Virus record (IMG/VR): IMGVR_UViG_3300035670_000592
Coordinates: 1 to 38,742 of that record
Direction: 5' to 3' (one strand)
Origin: a virus
Length of the DNA: 38,742 nt
Shown: positions 1 through 8,535 of the stretch, in pieces
Numbering within the stretch: position 1 is the stretch's first letter
How the letters are laid out: every line of letters begins with the position of its first letter
Notes under the pieces: generated by a model
The model's input: the letters and a program-made list of their open reading frames with translations, nothing else
The model's database searches: none
What the model was told of the DNA's origin: nothing
Translations under genes and position numbers: made by a program

Positions 1-1
1 G

Positions 2-826
2 TATGCGGATATTAAATATCCGACCATTCTGCCTGTCACTAGTGAAGCTGGCCCTGGCGCTCAGACCTTCACCTATCGCATCATGGACTCCACTGGTGAG
101 TTCAAGCTGATCGCTGATGCTGCTGACGATCTGCCCCGTGCCGATATCAGCCAAGTTGAGAAGAGCATCAACATCCGATCCTTCGGTGGTTCCTTCGGTT
201 ACACCGTGCAGGAACTGCGTGCCGCTCAAATGGCCAACATCGCTCTGGAACAGCGTCGTGCTGCTGCTGTGCGTCGTGCCTATGAGGAGAAGGTGGAAGA
301 AGTGGCTCTGTTCGGTGAGAGCACCGTTGGCCTGGCTGGTTTCTTCAACAACTCCACTGTGGACGTTGTTGCTGCTGATAAGTGGTTCACCGATAGCGGC
401 ACCACTGCCCAGGAAATGCTGGAGCTGCTGAACTATGGCGTGACCGCCATCATCAACGGCTCCAAGATGAAGGAGCAGCCCGACACCATCCTCATGGCTT
501 ATGAGGACTATAACAAGGTGTCGACCACTCGCAATTCCGATTCTTCGGACGTGACCGTGCTGGAATACTTCCTGCGCACCAACCCCTACATCCGTAACGT
601 TGAGCCTATCAACCAACTGGATGCTGACAACAGCGTGCTCAATACCAATCGCATGGTTGTGTACAAGCGCGATCCCGAGAAAGTGCAACTGCACATTCCT
701 CAGCCCCTTGAACTCTTCCCGCCTCAGCAGCGTGGTCTTGAGTTCATCGTGCCCGCTCATGCTCGTGTGGGTGGCGTGGCTCTGTACTATCCCAAGAGCG
801 TTATTTACGTTCAAGCTTCGGCCTGA
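2..826 (+). CDS. Major capsid protein (DUF2184-like), 5' end missing
   Basis: The reading frame is open from base 2, so the true start lies left of the window; the first Met inside is at 83. The visible 274 residues resemble DUF2184-type HK97-fold capsid proteins. Seen: the stretch 'TVQELRAAQM', then a long helix rich in Arg, Ala and Glu (the spine-helix region), then 'GLAGFFNN', a Gly/Asn-rich turn typical of the family. It would form the icosahedral head shell. Codons favour C-ending forms (ctg, aac, atc, ggc) more than most neighbours, as expected for an abundant virion protein. Head-tail connector genes follow directly. The family call is from recalled motifs, not a search. Confidence 0.85.
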   Translation, partial: YADIKYPTILPVTSEAGPGAQTFTYRIMDSTGEFKLIADAADDLPRADISQVEKSINIRSFGGSFGYTVQELRAAQMANIALEQRRAAAVRRAYEEKVEEVALFGESTVGLAGFFNNSTVDVVAADKWFTDSGTTAQEMLELLNYGVTAIINGSKMKEQPDTILMAYEDYNKVSTTRNSDSSDVTVLEYFLRTNPYIRNVEPINQLDADNSVLNTNRMVVYKRDPEKVQLHIPQPLELFPPQQRGLEFIVPAHARVGGVALYYPKSVIYVQASA

Positions 827-881
827 GGATAGTTAAGCAAGCGAGGGACGTTAAGCTATGGACAATTGTTTCTTTTGAACA

Positions 882-1268
882 ATGCTCATTGCTTATCGTC
901 CCGAACTTGAAAACCCGCCCCGTGAAGGCGGGTTTGGCATTATTACGCAAACCGGCATGATCCAGCTCACGCCTGGTCTTAATCAAGATATTCCAGAGCA
1001 TCAGTGGAAAGTGGCCCGTGAGAATAGGGCAGTAAAACGCCTGATGAACATTGGAGCCATTGAGGAAGTGCGTGAGCAGATCATGGTGGAAGATGTGCCC
1101 CAAGATGTGCAAACGCTTTCTCAAATGCCATTGGTGGAAGCCATTCGCATGATTGAGCTTATTCATGACCCCGATCAACTGGGCGCATGGAAAAAGATTG
1201 AAGGGCGGGTGAGGGTGCGTAATGCCATTAATAAGCGCATTGAGAACATTCGCATTGGGAAAGCCTGA
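882..1268 (+). CDS. Hypothetical protein in the head-connector region
   Basis: A 128-residue protein with no signal peptide or membrane segment. It starts with a short Pro-rich stretch ('RPELENPPREGG'), has a mixed centre ('GIITQTGMIQLTPGLNQDIP'), and ends with helical, basic sequence ('RVRVRNAINKRIENIRIGKA'). I do not recognise it. It lies between the capsid gene and the DUF4054-like connector, with a 2-base gap to the latter, so a role in the capsid or neck is likely from position only. No strong ribosome binding site is visible; a 6-base inverted repeat (attgtt/aacaat) sits just before the ATG. Confidence 0.7.
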   Translation: MLIAYRPELENPPREGGFGIITQTGMIQLTPGLNQDIPEHQWKVARENRAVKRLMNIGAIEEVREQIMVEDVPQDVQTLSQMPLVEAIRMIELIHDPDQLGAWKKIEGRVRVRNAINKRIENIRIGKA

Positions 1269-1270
1269 TT

Positions 1271-1582
1271 ATGGCCGTTTCTTATGCGAGCTTTCTTGAG
1301 CGGTTCCCTGAATTCACTCCTCATCCATCGGGGATTGTGAATGGTGCCATTTCTGAGGCCACTTATGATGCTTCGGAGGATGTGTTTGGGGAACAAACTG
1401 ATAGGGCGGTCAAGTTTCTTGCTGCTCATATCATTGCCATTCAACTTGCTCAAATGGGCATTCAAATTGGTGCCACTGAAGGCAAGGTATATGGTGAGGG
1501 GCTTGATGCCACTCAATATGGTCAAGAGTTCAAGCGTATGTTGAATACGCTTCCTTCTTCTTCTGTTGGTTTCGTTGTATGA
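1271..1582 (+). CDS. DUF4054-like head-tail connector protein
   Basis: A 103-residue protein beginning 'MAVSYASFLERFPEF', which matches the usual start of DUF4054 proteins ('F...FPEF'), followed by a helical section with 'KFLAAHIIAIQLAQ' and a Gly-rich tail. Members are thought to be head completion or adaptor proteins that join the portal to the tail. It sits in the expected position, after the capsid gene, and its last codons overlap the next start by four bases (ATGA), suggesting coupled translation. Confidence 0.75.
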   Translation: MAVSYASFLERFPEFTPHPSGIVNGAISEATYDASEDVFGEQTDRAVKFLAAHIIAIQLAQMGIQIGATEGKVYGEGLDATQYGQEFKRMLNTLPSSSVGFVV

Positions 1583-1968
1583 GCAACTTCCTGGAGCCAC
1601 TGGCCAATTCCACGCTGGTATGGTCGGTGGCTTCAGGCTACGCGCTTGATAGCGAAACTGGAAATTACGTGGCTGTTGCAACTGGCATTACTTACTACGC
1701 AACGTTGAGACAAAAACGTAATCCGCAGTATGACTATTTGCTTGGCGCAGATCAAACAGCAGTTTATATGGAGGGGCGTCTCACTTCTCCGTTAGCGCTT
1801 TCTGGCGTAACGCCGGGCGATTCTGCGCAGGCAACAATCAATGGGAAGGAAGGAAGATTTGAACTATTGCCAAACGAAGAAATTGCTATTCATTATTGGC
1901 AATTTTTGGGAACGCCAATTAGAGGAATTTTTAGACTAATTGGCAAAGGAAGCGTGGACAACGTTTGA
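1579..1968 (+). CDS. Putative head closure (stopper) protein
   Basis: A 129-residue protein, mostly predicted beta strand, without hydrophobic segments. It starts at the ATG of an ATGA overlap with the DUF4054-like gene. The second half reads like a small beta barrel ('YMEGRLTSPLALSGVTPGD', then 'HYWQFLGTPIRGIFRL'). Lambda-type phages encode a head closure protein at this position, between the adaptor and the tail terminator or tube; the call rests on position, size and beta-rich composition rather than on a recognised motif. Confidence 0.55.
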   Translation: MSNFLEPLANSTLVWSVASGYALDSETGNYVAVATGITYYATLRQKRNPQYDYLLGADQTAVYMEGRLTSPLALSGVTPGDSAQATINGKEGRFELLPNEEIAIHYWQFLGTPIRGIFRLIGKGSVDNV

Positions 1969-2022
1969 TCTCACCAAACAGCCGCCGCTTAATCATTCTT
2001 TCCCTCCATTGAGGATCTTCTC

Positions 2023-2601
2023 ATGCTTTACCATCCTACTGAGCTGGTGAAGAGCCAAGACGTGATTGTGCGCGTTGGCTCCATCAACGGCACCGCACGT
2101 CCTGTGATCACCCAGAGCGGCGCTACGTTCACTGTGAGCGGCGCTCCCACGCTGTACACGCTCCAAGCTGCCACGACGGCTTCTGTTGCCTTTAACGATG
2201 GCAACCAAGAATTCTATCTGCTGGGCGGCGGCGGTTTTGCTGATAGCGTGATTGTTACCAGCCAAGCCACTGCTTCTATCACTTCCTATTTTCAGAAGGA
2301 TGTTGATGGCACGGTGTTCCTGCCCAATAGCTTTGACGAAGCTTTCCAAGTGATTAGCGCCTCGCGCTATGACAAAAACCACGAAGTGTACGTGGAGATT
2401 AACAAGCAGCTTGGCGCTTCTGGTACCACTTATTACTATGATCGCGTGGCCTTCACTGCTTGCGTGATGAATTATAACGAGAGCTATCCTGCCGATAATC
2501 TCGTGGAATGCACTTTCGACTTGATTAGCCGCGGCCGCATTGGCATTCACCAGAATGCTTCTGAAACTGGCTCTATCATTCCCTCTACTCCTAATTCCTG
2601 A
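2023..2601 (+). CDS. Major tail tube protein
   Basis: A 192-residue, beta-rich protein. Tail-tube-like hallmarks are the sequence 'ITSYFQKDVDGTVF' (the 'S.F' turn of tube proteins), then alternating strands ending in 'YNESYPADNLVECTFDLI' followed by a 'RG' turn, comparable with the closing strands of phage tube folds ('pad..v..s..l...G'). Like the capsid gene, codon use is rich in C-ending codons, which fits a protein made in hundreds of copies. A strong terminator follows (2627-2654), insulating it from the less abundant tail proteins. Confidence 0.7.
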   Translation: MLYHPTELVKSQDVIVRVGSINGTARPVITQSGATFTVSGAPTLYTLQAATTASVAFNDGNQEFYLLGGGGFADSVIVTSQATASITSYFQKDVDGTVFLPNSFDEAFQVISASRYDKNHEVYVEINKQLGASGTTYYYDRVAFTACVMNYNESYPADNLVECTFDLISRGRIGIHQNASETGSIIPSTPNS

Positions 2602-2626
2602 TTCATCTTTTCATTGTTTTTTTGCT

Positions 2627-2654
2627 AGCCTCTCCTTACGGAGAGGCTTTTTAT
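2627..2654 (+). terminator. Intrinsic terminator after the tail tube gene
   Basis: A perfect 9-base-pair stem (agcctctcc / ggagaggct, loop ttac) is followed by a run of T (2648-2652). The GTG start of the next gene is at 2656, only a few bases after the T run, so that gene has no room for a Shine-Dalgarno site. Confidence 0.85.
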
Positions 2655-2655
2655 T

Positions 2656-3066
2656 GTGAACATTTCGCAGCTTCGGGAAGTAGTTACTGAGCTTCTTTCT
2701 GCATCGCCTAGTTTAATTGGCACTTATACGCTGCCAAACAATTCCACACTTCCCGCTGTGTATGTAGTGGGCAGGCAGAGCGTGCCGAATGAATGGAAAG
2801 TCAAGGGCTTGGAAGTGACCATTGAAGAATTTGCCTCAGTTTCTCCAAGGGCAATGGTAGGCAAGGTGCAAAACAACAAGCAATGGACAGTTGTGTTGGT
2901 CGATTACACCACAAATTCTGATGCTTTGCAAAAGGCTGCAGAGCGTATGGCGAGACGATTTCCTGATGCGCAATTTTCTTTCCGTCCTGAATCTGACGTG
3001 GTGTACGGTCAGTATCGCATTAGAATTCCAGACACGGAATTGCTCAACATTTACCCTGCATCGTGA
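2656..3066 (+). CDS. Putative tail terminator/completion protein
   Basis: A 136-residue protein with a GTG start. It begins with an amphipathic helix ('ISQLREVVTELLSASPSL') and ends with beta strands ('YGQYRIRIPDTELLNIY'). The size, a helix-first alpha/beta layout and the position between tube and chaperone genes are those of the tail terminator/completion protein (lambda gpU type), but no diagnostic motif is visible. The start lies directly behind a terminator hairpin without a ribosome binding site. The stop overlaps the next gene's GTG by four bases (GTGA). Confidence 0.5.
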   Translation: MNISQLREVVTELLSASPSLIGTYTLPNNSTLPAVYVVGRQSVPNEWKVKGLEVTIEEFASVSPRAMVGKVQNNKQWTVVLVDYTTNSDALQKAAERMARRFPDAQFSFRPESDVVYGQYRIRIPDTELLNIYPAS

Positions 3067-3281
3067 AAGTCTTAAAAAGTAGTTGCGAAAAAGTATGGCT
3101 GTTTGACGCAGAAGTGGACGATATTTCGATAAAAGCGGGCTTGGCATGCTTTCTTTCTCAATGCCCAGCTTTTGCGTCTTTTGCTTACAAGGACAAAGTA
3201 ATTGAGGCATGCTTGCCATTGAAGGCAATCAATAGCGGAGTGCCGCTACGAATTGCTAATGCTAGACTCTTTCTGCAATAG
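3063..3281 (+). CDS. Small hypothetical protein
   Basis: A 72-residue protein starting at a GTG that overlaps the previous stop (GTGA), so it is probably translated by coupling. It contains four Cys residues spread along the chain, no CxxC pair, and no membrane helix. I do not recognise it. Its place, just before the tail chaperone gene, suggests a tail-assembly role but nothing in the sequence proves it. Confidence 0.6.
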   Translation: MKVLKSSCEKVWLFDAEVDDISIKAGLACFLSQCPAFASFAYKDKVIEACLPLKAINSGVPLRIANARLFLQ

Positions 3282-3289
3282 AGAAGACC

Positions 3290-3811
3290 ATGAGCAAGTA
3301 TTCAAACATTTTCCTGCTTAGCGATGCAGAGTATGAGAATATTGGCGATTGTTTAAGGCTGCGTAAATTTGGCAGTTGGCTTGCGGAAGAAGCATGGAAG
3401 CGCGAAGAGCAAGGGCAAAAACGAGCGCAATTCACTTTGCGAGCTATTGCATTGGCAAAGAAAATTGCCATTGAGAAAGAAGTGGATCAAGACGAAGCAT
3501 TTGCAATGCTGCAGGGGGATCATGAGGGAGAAAGCATTTTGTCGGAATACTCTGAAGAAGCAGTGGCCCTAATGAGCAGTATGCCATCTGCTCGCGAGCA
3601 ATTTGGTGAGCTGATTACTATTTTTTTCCGCAACCGCGGGGAGATTTTGAGCGGGAAGAAATGGGCTCCCACTGATGATTGGAGCATGGAAGATACGCAG
3701 AAACTGCCACAGGCATGGCTTGAGCAAGTGGAAGCATTTATGGCTGCTGAAGATAAGGGGCAAGAAAGCGATAAAGAGCAAGAGCCAGAGGAGGAAGAAG
3801 GAAAAAACTAA
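3290..3811 (+). CDS. Tail assembly chaperone (lambda G-like)
   Basis: A 173-residue, mostly helical and acidic protein ending 'EEEEGKN'. In long-tailed phages the gene before the tape measure encodes a chaperone that coats the tape measure protein, and a fraction of ribosomes shift into an overlapping frame to make a longer form. Here the last codons read gga-aaa-aac-taa, holding a canonical slippery heptamer, with a hairpin eight bases downstream. The highly charged C terminus and the location immediately upstream of the tape measure support the role. The ATG at 3290 follows 'gaagacc', a weak ribosome binding site. Confidence 0.8.
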   Translation: MSKYSNIFLLSDAEYENIGDCLRLRKFGSWLAEEAWKREEQGQKRAQFTLRAIALAKKIAIEKEVDQDEAFAMLQGDHEGESILSEYSEEAVALMSSMPSAREQFGELITIFFRNRGEILSGKKWAPTDDWSMEDTQKLPQAWLEQVEAFMAAEDKGQESDKEQEPEEEEGKN

Positions 3812-4218
3812 CAGAGCGGCTTGCAAGGCAAGCCGACGAGGCCATTAATAATGCCACTGATTGGACGGAAATATATTGTCAATTGGCTTCTTTGCAATTG
3901 GTCGATCCATTGTTTCAGGCGAGCAACTTTGCTCGTCTTCCCGTCAAGCTGATTGCTGATGTCTTAGAAAAAAGCTATAAGACTTTGCATGCAAGAACAA
4001 ATGCGGCAAGCATTAGCACTGCAAAACTAGCAATGGTTGTGATGGGAGCGCTGGGGGCGAAGGGGGGCAAAGTTAAGCTTGATCAGTTTCTTCCGTATGA
4101 GCTTGATGATGGCATGTCTTCATTGAAGCCATCAACAAAAGAAGCGCTTGAATGGGCGTTGAAGAATGAGAAGTTGCCAGCAGCGATTGTAGGCATGATT
4201 GGCGCTGAACTTAGTTGA
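3290..4218 (+). CDS. Tail assembly chaperone GT-like fusion by -1 frameshift
   Basis: Reading the first 173 codons of the G-like gene and slipping back one base at 3808 continues into an open frame with no stop until 4218, adding about 136 residues (309 in total). The joined sequence runs from 'EEEGKN' into 'LTERLARQADEAINN'. The added part has a Trp/Tyr-rich entry ('TDWTEIYCQLASLQL') and a helical C terminus ('MVVMGALGAKGGK' region). The downstream frame has no ATG at a sensible place before 3883, so its product is best explained as the shifted extension, equivalent to lambda gpGT. Normal efficiency in such systems is a few percent; that is family knowledge, not measured here. Confidence 0.8.
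3802..3835 (+). promoter_or_regulatory. Programmed -1 frameshift signal
   Basis: The heptamer A AAA AAC occupies 3802-3808 in the correct register (zero-frame codons AAA AAC), immediately before a TAA stop. After an eight-base spacer comes an eight-base-pair hairpin, cggcttgc / gcaagccg with loop aag (3817-3835). Slippery site, spacing and stem all match standard -1 signals. Confidence 0.88.
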
Positions 4219-4254
4219 AAATGTTAGATTGGAGCTATTATGGCTTAATTAATA

Positions 4255-4767
4255 ATGGCCTATCAGCTTCGCTTTGAAAGTAATGCATTTCGAGCTGATA
4301 GCGCAATTGGCAGGCTTCTTGATGGATTGTCTGCGCTATCAAGAAATGTAAGGCGATTTACTGGCGCACAAGTAGCCGAATATGGCGGAAACGAGCTTCG
4401 TCAATTAAGGGGAATCAATGGTCGCACTTTTGAAAGGGCGATGGATTGGGCTGATGCTGATTTTGACCAGCAAATGGCGAGCGAAAAATGGGACTGGCCC
4501 AATGAAACGCGAAGAAAAAATGGGCAAATAGTGAATAGTCCTAGGGATATTATTGACACTGGAGCATTGCCGCAAAGTAAACGAAGAGAGCAGATTAGTA
4601 ATTCAGTTGTTGAATTTATTTGGGACGATGAAGTGGCGGAAGGCGTGCATGATGGCATGGTTACCAAGTCCAACAAGCGGCTCCCGTCTCGTCCATGGAC
4701 TGAACCCACCTTGGATGAGATTGACGGCATTATTGAAAGCATGCTTCGCCAAGGAGGACGCCGCTGA
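4255..4767 (+). CDS. Minor tail / HK97 gp10-like protein
   Basis: A 170-residue protein with a helical N-terminal half and a C-terminal beta segment. 'DTGALPQSKRREQ' and 'VAEGVHDG' followed by 'LPSRPWTEP' recall HK97 gp10-type neck or tail completion proteins, where a 'DTG.L..S' turn and a final 'R.P' segment are typical. It is placed between the chaperones and the tape measure, which is unusual for gp10 relatives normally found before the tube; a minor tail assembly role is possible. Its TGA overlaps the tape measure ATG by one base. Confidence 0.55.
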   Translation: MAYQLRFESNAFRADSAIGRLLDGLSALSRNVRRFTGAQVAEYGGNELRQLRGINGRTFERAMDWADADFDQQMASEKWDWPNETRRKNGQIVNSPRDIIDTGALPQSKRREQISNSVVEFIWDDEVAEGVHDGMVTKSNKRLPSRPWTEPTLDEIDGIIESMLRQGGRR

Positions 4768-7700
4768 TGGCACGCTATACGATTGACTTTACGACCAATG
4801 CGAACAAAATTGTTCGTGAAATTGAAGAAGTAAACAGAAAAGTTACGCAAGTAGCCCGCACTGGAAAAAGCGTAAAAATTACGCTTGATGCGGCCCCCTT
4901 ACAAGCAAGCTTGAATGCAACGTTTAGGCAATTAGATAAGCAAATAGCAGGCATGCAACGCAAGCTTTCTCGCTTGCAAATTGGATCAGGAGCTTTTCGT
5001 TCCGCCGCTGCTAGCTTAGGTTTCAGAGAGGGCCAAAGAGAGCGCGGTCAACTTGCTGCTGAGCCATTGCGTCTTCGCGGGCAGGCGCAATCTTTTGACG
5101 AAGCCAGCGCCGTTCGATTAAATAAACAACTGCAGGCGGCGAGAATTGAAGCCTCGCAATTGGCGCCAAATACCGCGCCATGGATTGATCTGCAAAGGCA
5201 AATTGGACAAATCAATATTCAACTTAAGGCTTCTGACCGCCTTGCTGAAAGCATTCAAATGCAAGAAAGCCTAGGAGCATTTGCGCCTGGCAGTTTAAAT
5301 GCTCTTGAAGCAAAACTTATCGTATTGCGCAATAGGGCGAGGGAGATTGCCCCCGATACTACTGAATGGAAACAACTTAACAAAGAGATTGTCAATGTAG
5401 AAAAAGGAATTGAAAAACAAACTCGCCGTCCTCTTACTGGCGGGCAACGCTTAGGCGCTGCTGGTGGCGCGTTTCTCTATGGCGGAGGTCTAGGGGGAGG
5501 AGTTGGTAGTGCTGTTGGTGGCATTGCTGGCGGCCTGATGGGAGGTGTTCCAGGAGCGTTTGCAGGTGCCGCTTTTGGTCAGTTGGCGGATAATCTTGGC
5601 ACGATGGCAGCGGGAGTGGCAAAGTCTGCTTCAACCATTCAACAATTGCAACGCGGACTGGCACTTGCTTCCGTTGATGCGAACGATTTTGCTGAGGCGC
5701 AAAAAGCAATCACAGAAAGTAGTAATACGCTGGTAGTCCCTATTGAGCAAGTGTATCGCCAGTTCACTCAATTGAGAGTGAATACCAAGCAATACAATAT
5801 GAGCGTTCAAGAGACGCAGCAAATTCTTGAAGGTGTTGTACTAGCCGTATCTTCTGTTGGTGGCTCTATGGAAGATGTGGATGGCGCCATGCGAGCAGTG
5901 GTGCAAATCTTTAGCAAAGGTAGCGTGCAGGCGGAGGAGCTTCGCGGACAATTGGGCGAGCGGTTCCCTGGTGCCGTAGTTAAGTTTGCGCAAGCAAACA
6001 AGATGAGCTTTGACGAGCTGCAAAGTGCATTAGAGCAAGGAAAAGTAACAGTTGGTGATTTTGTTAATTTTGCTAAAAAGAACTACGAAGATTATGCAAA
6101 GTTTTCAGAGCGTTTAGCGACTGGCCCAGAGTTTGCTGGGCGTCGTCTTGAAAAAGCGATGAACGATATGCAGATTGCTATTGGCTCTGCATTGGGGCCA
6201 GCGGGAGCTGTGTTTCAAGATTTCTTCACTGAAACCATTACTGGCTTTACAAAATGGGTAAGTGACAACAAAGAATTTATCGGGCAGTATTTGCGTGACT
6301 GGGCAGTGCTCGTTACTGATTTTGGGCGCATTGTTGGAGGTATTGTAAAAATTGCAATACAAGTAAGCACTGCAATTGTCAAGGCGTTTAGTGCTGCGAT
6401 TAGAGAAGTAAGGCGCTTGCTCGGCATGGTTGGAGTGGCTGAAATCAAGGCTGAGCTAGATAAAGTGAATGCTCAAATTGCGGCTGGGCAGACTGGAGGC
6501 AGGCGAAGGGGCGCGGCACAGGGTCCATTAGAAATGCGGCGCCAACAGCTTCAGGCTCAATTCGCTGCGGCTGGGGGTCAAGCCGCTCTTGATGCTGCGA
6601 TTGCCCCCGCCGGCGGCGATTTTGCCTATGGCGGACCAGGCGCTGGCATGAGCCTCGACGCTGCTGGGGGCGGCAAGGGAGAAAAAGAAAAAAAAGGCAG
6701 AGAGCTTAAAGATTTCGCGGAAGACGAGGCAAGAGTGCTCAGAGAGCGTCTTGCTCTTCAAAAGACGCTTATAGATGTGCAGTCAGATCTCACGTCTTCC
6801 CAAAAAGAACTTGCGAAAGCTGAGCTTGACTATGAATATGGTCTTGACATTGTTGAGGCGCAATACCAAGCGGCAATTAAGACATTAGCGGAATACAAGG
6901 AGGGTCAGCGCAGCGCAGCTAAAGCATCAATGCAAAATGCTGCTGTATTGGAAAGAGAAAATGTTACAGCGGAATATCGCAAGGCGCTGTTGGGAGATTT
7001 AATTGGGCGTTCTGATAATTTTGAAACCAAAACCAGTGAACTAAAAGACAGCATTGCGGCATTGACGGCTGGACAAGAAAATCTTTCTGAAACGGAAAAA
7101 CTTGAGGCAGCAATTAAACGAGAAACAACGGGACTCACTCAAGCGCAATTAGCCATAATTGGCCCTTACATTACAAAACTTAGAGAGCAAGCGCAGTCTG
7201 TACAGGCACTGTCTGAGCAGGAAAAGCAATTAAAAGAAAATTTAGAAAAAACAAAAAATCTCCGAGAAGCGCAAGCTGGGCTTGGCGTGATTGGAGGCGG
7301 ATTGCGTGCTGGCTTCACTGGTGAGGCCGCCAACGTTTTTGAACAAGCAATGGCACAGTATGGTGACAGAGACTACGCTACTCAGCTTGCAAACGTTGAA
7401 ACGGCGGCTATGCAGCTTCGTAGCGTTTTTGAAGGACTGCAAGGCGCTATTCAAGGTGTTAGCTCTGCGTTTGCCAATGTCCTCACAGAAGGCGTGGCTG
7501 GCATGATTTCTGGCACTGCCACCGCCAAAGAAGTGTTTGCAAGCTTCTTGCAAAGCGTTGGTCAAGCGCTTTCTCAAGCGGCTTCGCAAATGATTGCCAC
7601 TTACATCGCCATTGGCATTGCAAAAATGTTTGCTGGTCTTGGAGGGGGTGGAGGTGGAGCTGACTATAGCGGGGGCAAGGTAGCCACTGGGGCATTCAAT

Positions 7701-8138
7701 ACGGACTCCTTGGGCATGGGGCCAAGCTTGAGTAATTGGAACTGGGATGGAGCGGGTATGCCATTTGCGCCACCTGCATTTGCTAATGGCGGCATTGTCT
7801 CGGGCCCCACACTTGGCCTCATTGGCGAAGGTCGTTACAACGAAGCCATTGTTCCTCTTCCCGATGGCAAGAGCATTCCCGTGCAGCTTGGTGGCAAGTC
7901 TGCTCGCGATCTTATGGGCGGCAATGCTCCTGGCATGCCTGCTCAAATGGCCCTCAATATGAAATTTGAAACAACCAAGATCAATGGCGTAGAGTATGTA
8001 AGCCGCGAACAATTAGAACAAGCCATGGCCGAAACGCGTCGTGCTTCTATTGCAGGTGGCGCCCAACGAGGCATGAGTATGACGCTTGATAAGATACAAC
8101 AAAGCCCCTCTACTCGCTCTCGCATTGGTATGCGCTAA
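4767..8138 (+). CDS. Tail tape measure protein
   Basis: An 1123-residue protein. Seen: a basic, coiled-coil N-terminal part (residues 1-210); a Gly/Ala-rich segment at about 230-285; a region at about 310-440 containing 'GSVQAEELRGQLGERFPGA' and 'SALEQGKVTVGDF', which matches the conserved tape-measure N-terminal domain (TIGR02675 type); long charged helices at about 640-830; a hydrophobic stretch near 945-965; and 'FANGGIVSGPTLGLIGEG' near residue 1004, the C-terminal motif common in tape measure proteins. It sets tail length and passes through the membrane at DNA ejection. It directly follows the chaperone genes, as expected. Confidence 0.92.
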   Translation: MARYTIDFTTNANKIVREIEEVNRKVTQVARTGKSVKITLDAAPLQASLNATFRQLDKQIAGMQRKLSRLQIGSGAFRSAAASLGFREGQRERGQLAAEPLRLRGQAQSFDEASAVRLNKQLQAARIEASQLAPNTAPWIDLQRQIGQINIQLKASDRLAESIQMQESLGAFAPGSLNALEAKLIVLRNRAREIAPDTTEWKQLNKEIVNVEKGIEKQTRRPLTGGQRLGAAGGAFLYGGGLGGGVGSAVGGIAGGLMGGVPGAFAGAAFGQLADNLGTMAAGVAKSASTIQQLQRGLALASVDANDFAEAQKAITESSNTLVVPIEQVYRQFTQLRVNTKQYNMSVQETQQILEGVVLAVSSVGGSMEDVDGAMRAVVQIFSKGSVQAEELRGQLGERFPGAVVKFAQANKMSFDELQSALEQGKVTVGDFVNFAKKNYEDYAKFSERLATGPEFAGRRLEKAMNDMQIAIGSALGPAGAVFQDFFTETITGFTKWVSDNKEFIGQYLRDWAVLVTDFGRIVGGIVKIAIQVSTAIVKAFSAAIREVRRLLGMVGVAEIKAELDKVNAQIAAGQTGGRRRGAAQGPLEMRRQQLQAQFAAAGGQAALDAAIAPAGGDFAYGGPGAGMSLDAAGGGKGEKEKKGRELKDFAEDEARVLRERLALQKTLIDVQSDLTSSQKELAKAELDYEYGLDIVEAQYQAAIKTLAEYKEGQRSAAKASMQNAAVLERENVTAEYRKALLGDLIGRSDNFETKTSELKDSIAALTAGQENLSETEKLEAAIKRETTGLTQAQLAIIGPYITKLREQAQSVQALSEQEKQLKENLEKTKNLREAQAGLGVIGGGLRAGFTGEAANVFEQAMAQYGDRDYATQLANVETAAMQLRSVFEGLQGAIQGVSSAFANVLTEGVAGMISGTATAKEVFASFLQSVGQALSQAASQMIATYIAIGIAKMFAGLGGGGGGADYSGGKVATGAFNTDSLGMGPSLSNWNWDGAGMPFAPPAFANGGIVSGPTLGLIGEGRYNEAIVPLPDGKSIPVQLGGKSARDLMGGNAPGMPAQMALNMKFETTKINGVEYVSREQLEQAMAETRRASIAGGAQRGMSMTLDKIQQSPSTRSRIGMR

Positions 8139-8533
8139 TGGCAAATTTTCCTTCTATTAGGCCAACTGGGCGATCCTATTCGCCAGGGCAATTTCCAACG
8201 AAAGTTTATCGTGGGCTTTCTGGCGCCACTGTAAAGCGCATCTTTGGTAATCGTTCATTCGGCCATTCCATTGAACTAGAATTTGCCAACATTACAGATG
8301 CTAATGTAAAGCTCATTCTTGATCATTACTATGCGCAAGGAGGAAACTATACGCGCTTTGCATTGCCTAATGAAATCTTCTCTGGCATGAGCGATAGCCT
8401 TCGTGGCGTGGTGCAGGCGCCTGCAAACATTCAATGGGAATACGCGCAGCCTCCACAAGTGGAAAGTGTGTTCAATGGACGCAGCACTGTTACAGTGAGC
8501 TTGATTGGTGAGCTTGATTATTCTGGTGTTTGA
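8138..8533 (+). CDS. Minor tail protein (M-like position)
   Basis: A 131-residue beta-rich protein that starts inside the last base of the tape measure stop. Features: 'RPTGRSYSPGQFPTKVYRG' at the N terminus, 'ILDHYYAQGGNYTRFALP' in the middle (a recurring pattern in tail-tip proteins that attach to the distal tail), and 'STVTVSLIGELDYSG' at the end. In lambda order this slot holds gpM, a tail-tip component. Function is inferred from order and size. Confidence 0.6.
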   Translation: MANFPSIRPTGRSYSPGQFPTKVYRGLSGATVKRIFGNRSFGHSIELEFANITDANVKLILDHYYAQGGNYTRFALPNEIFSGMSDSLRGVVQAPANIQWEYAQPPQVESVFNGRSTVTVSLIGELDYSGV

Positions 8534-8535
8534 TT

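Noticed and set aside
1993-2550. 185-residue frame on the - strand
   Set aside because: Antisense to the tail tube gene; mirrors its high C-ending codon use, a known source of open reverse frames.
7242-8012. 256-residue frame on the - strand
   Set aside because: Lies entirely within the tape measure gene, whose conserved C-terminal motif is read on the + strand; the reverse frame has a poor composition and no recognisable domain.
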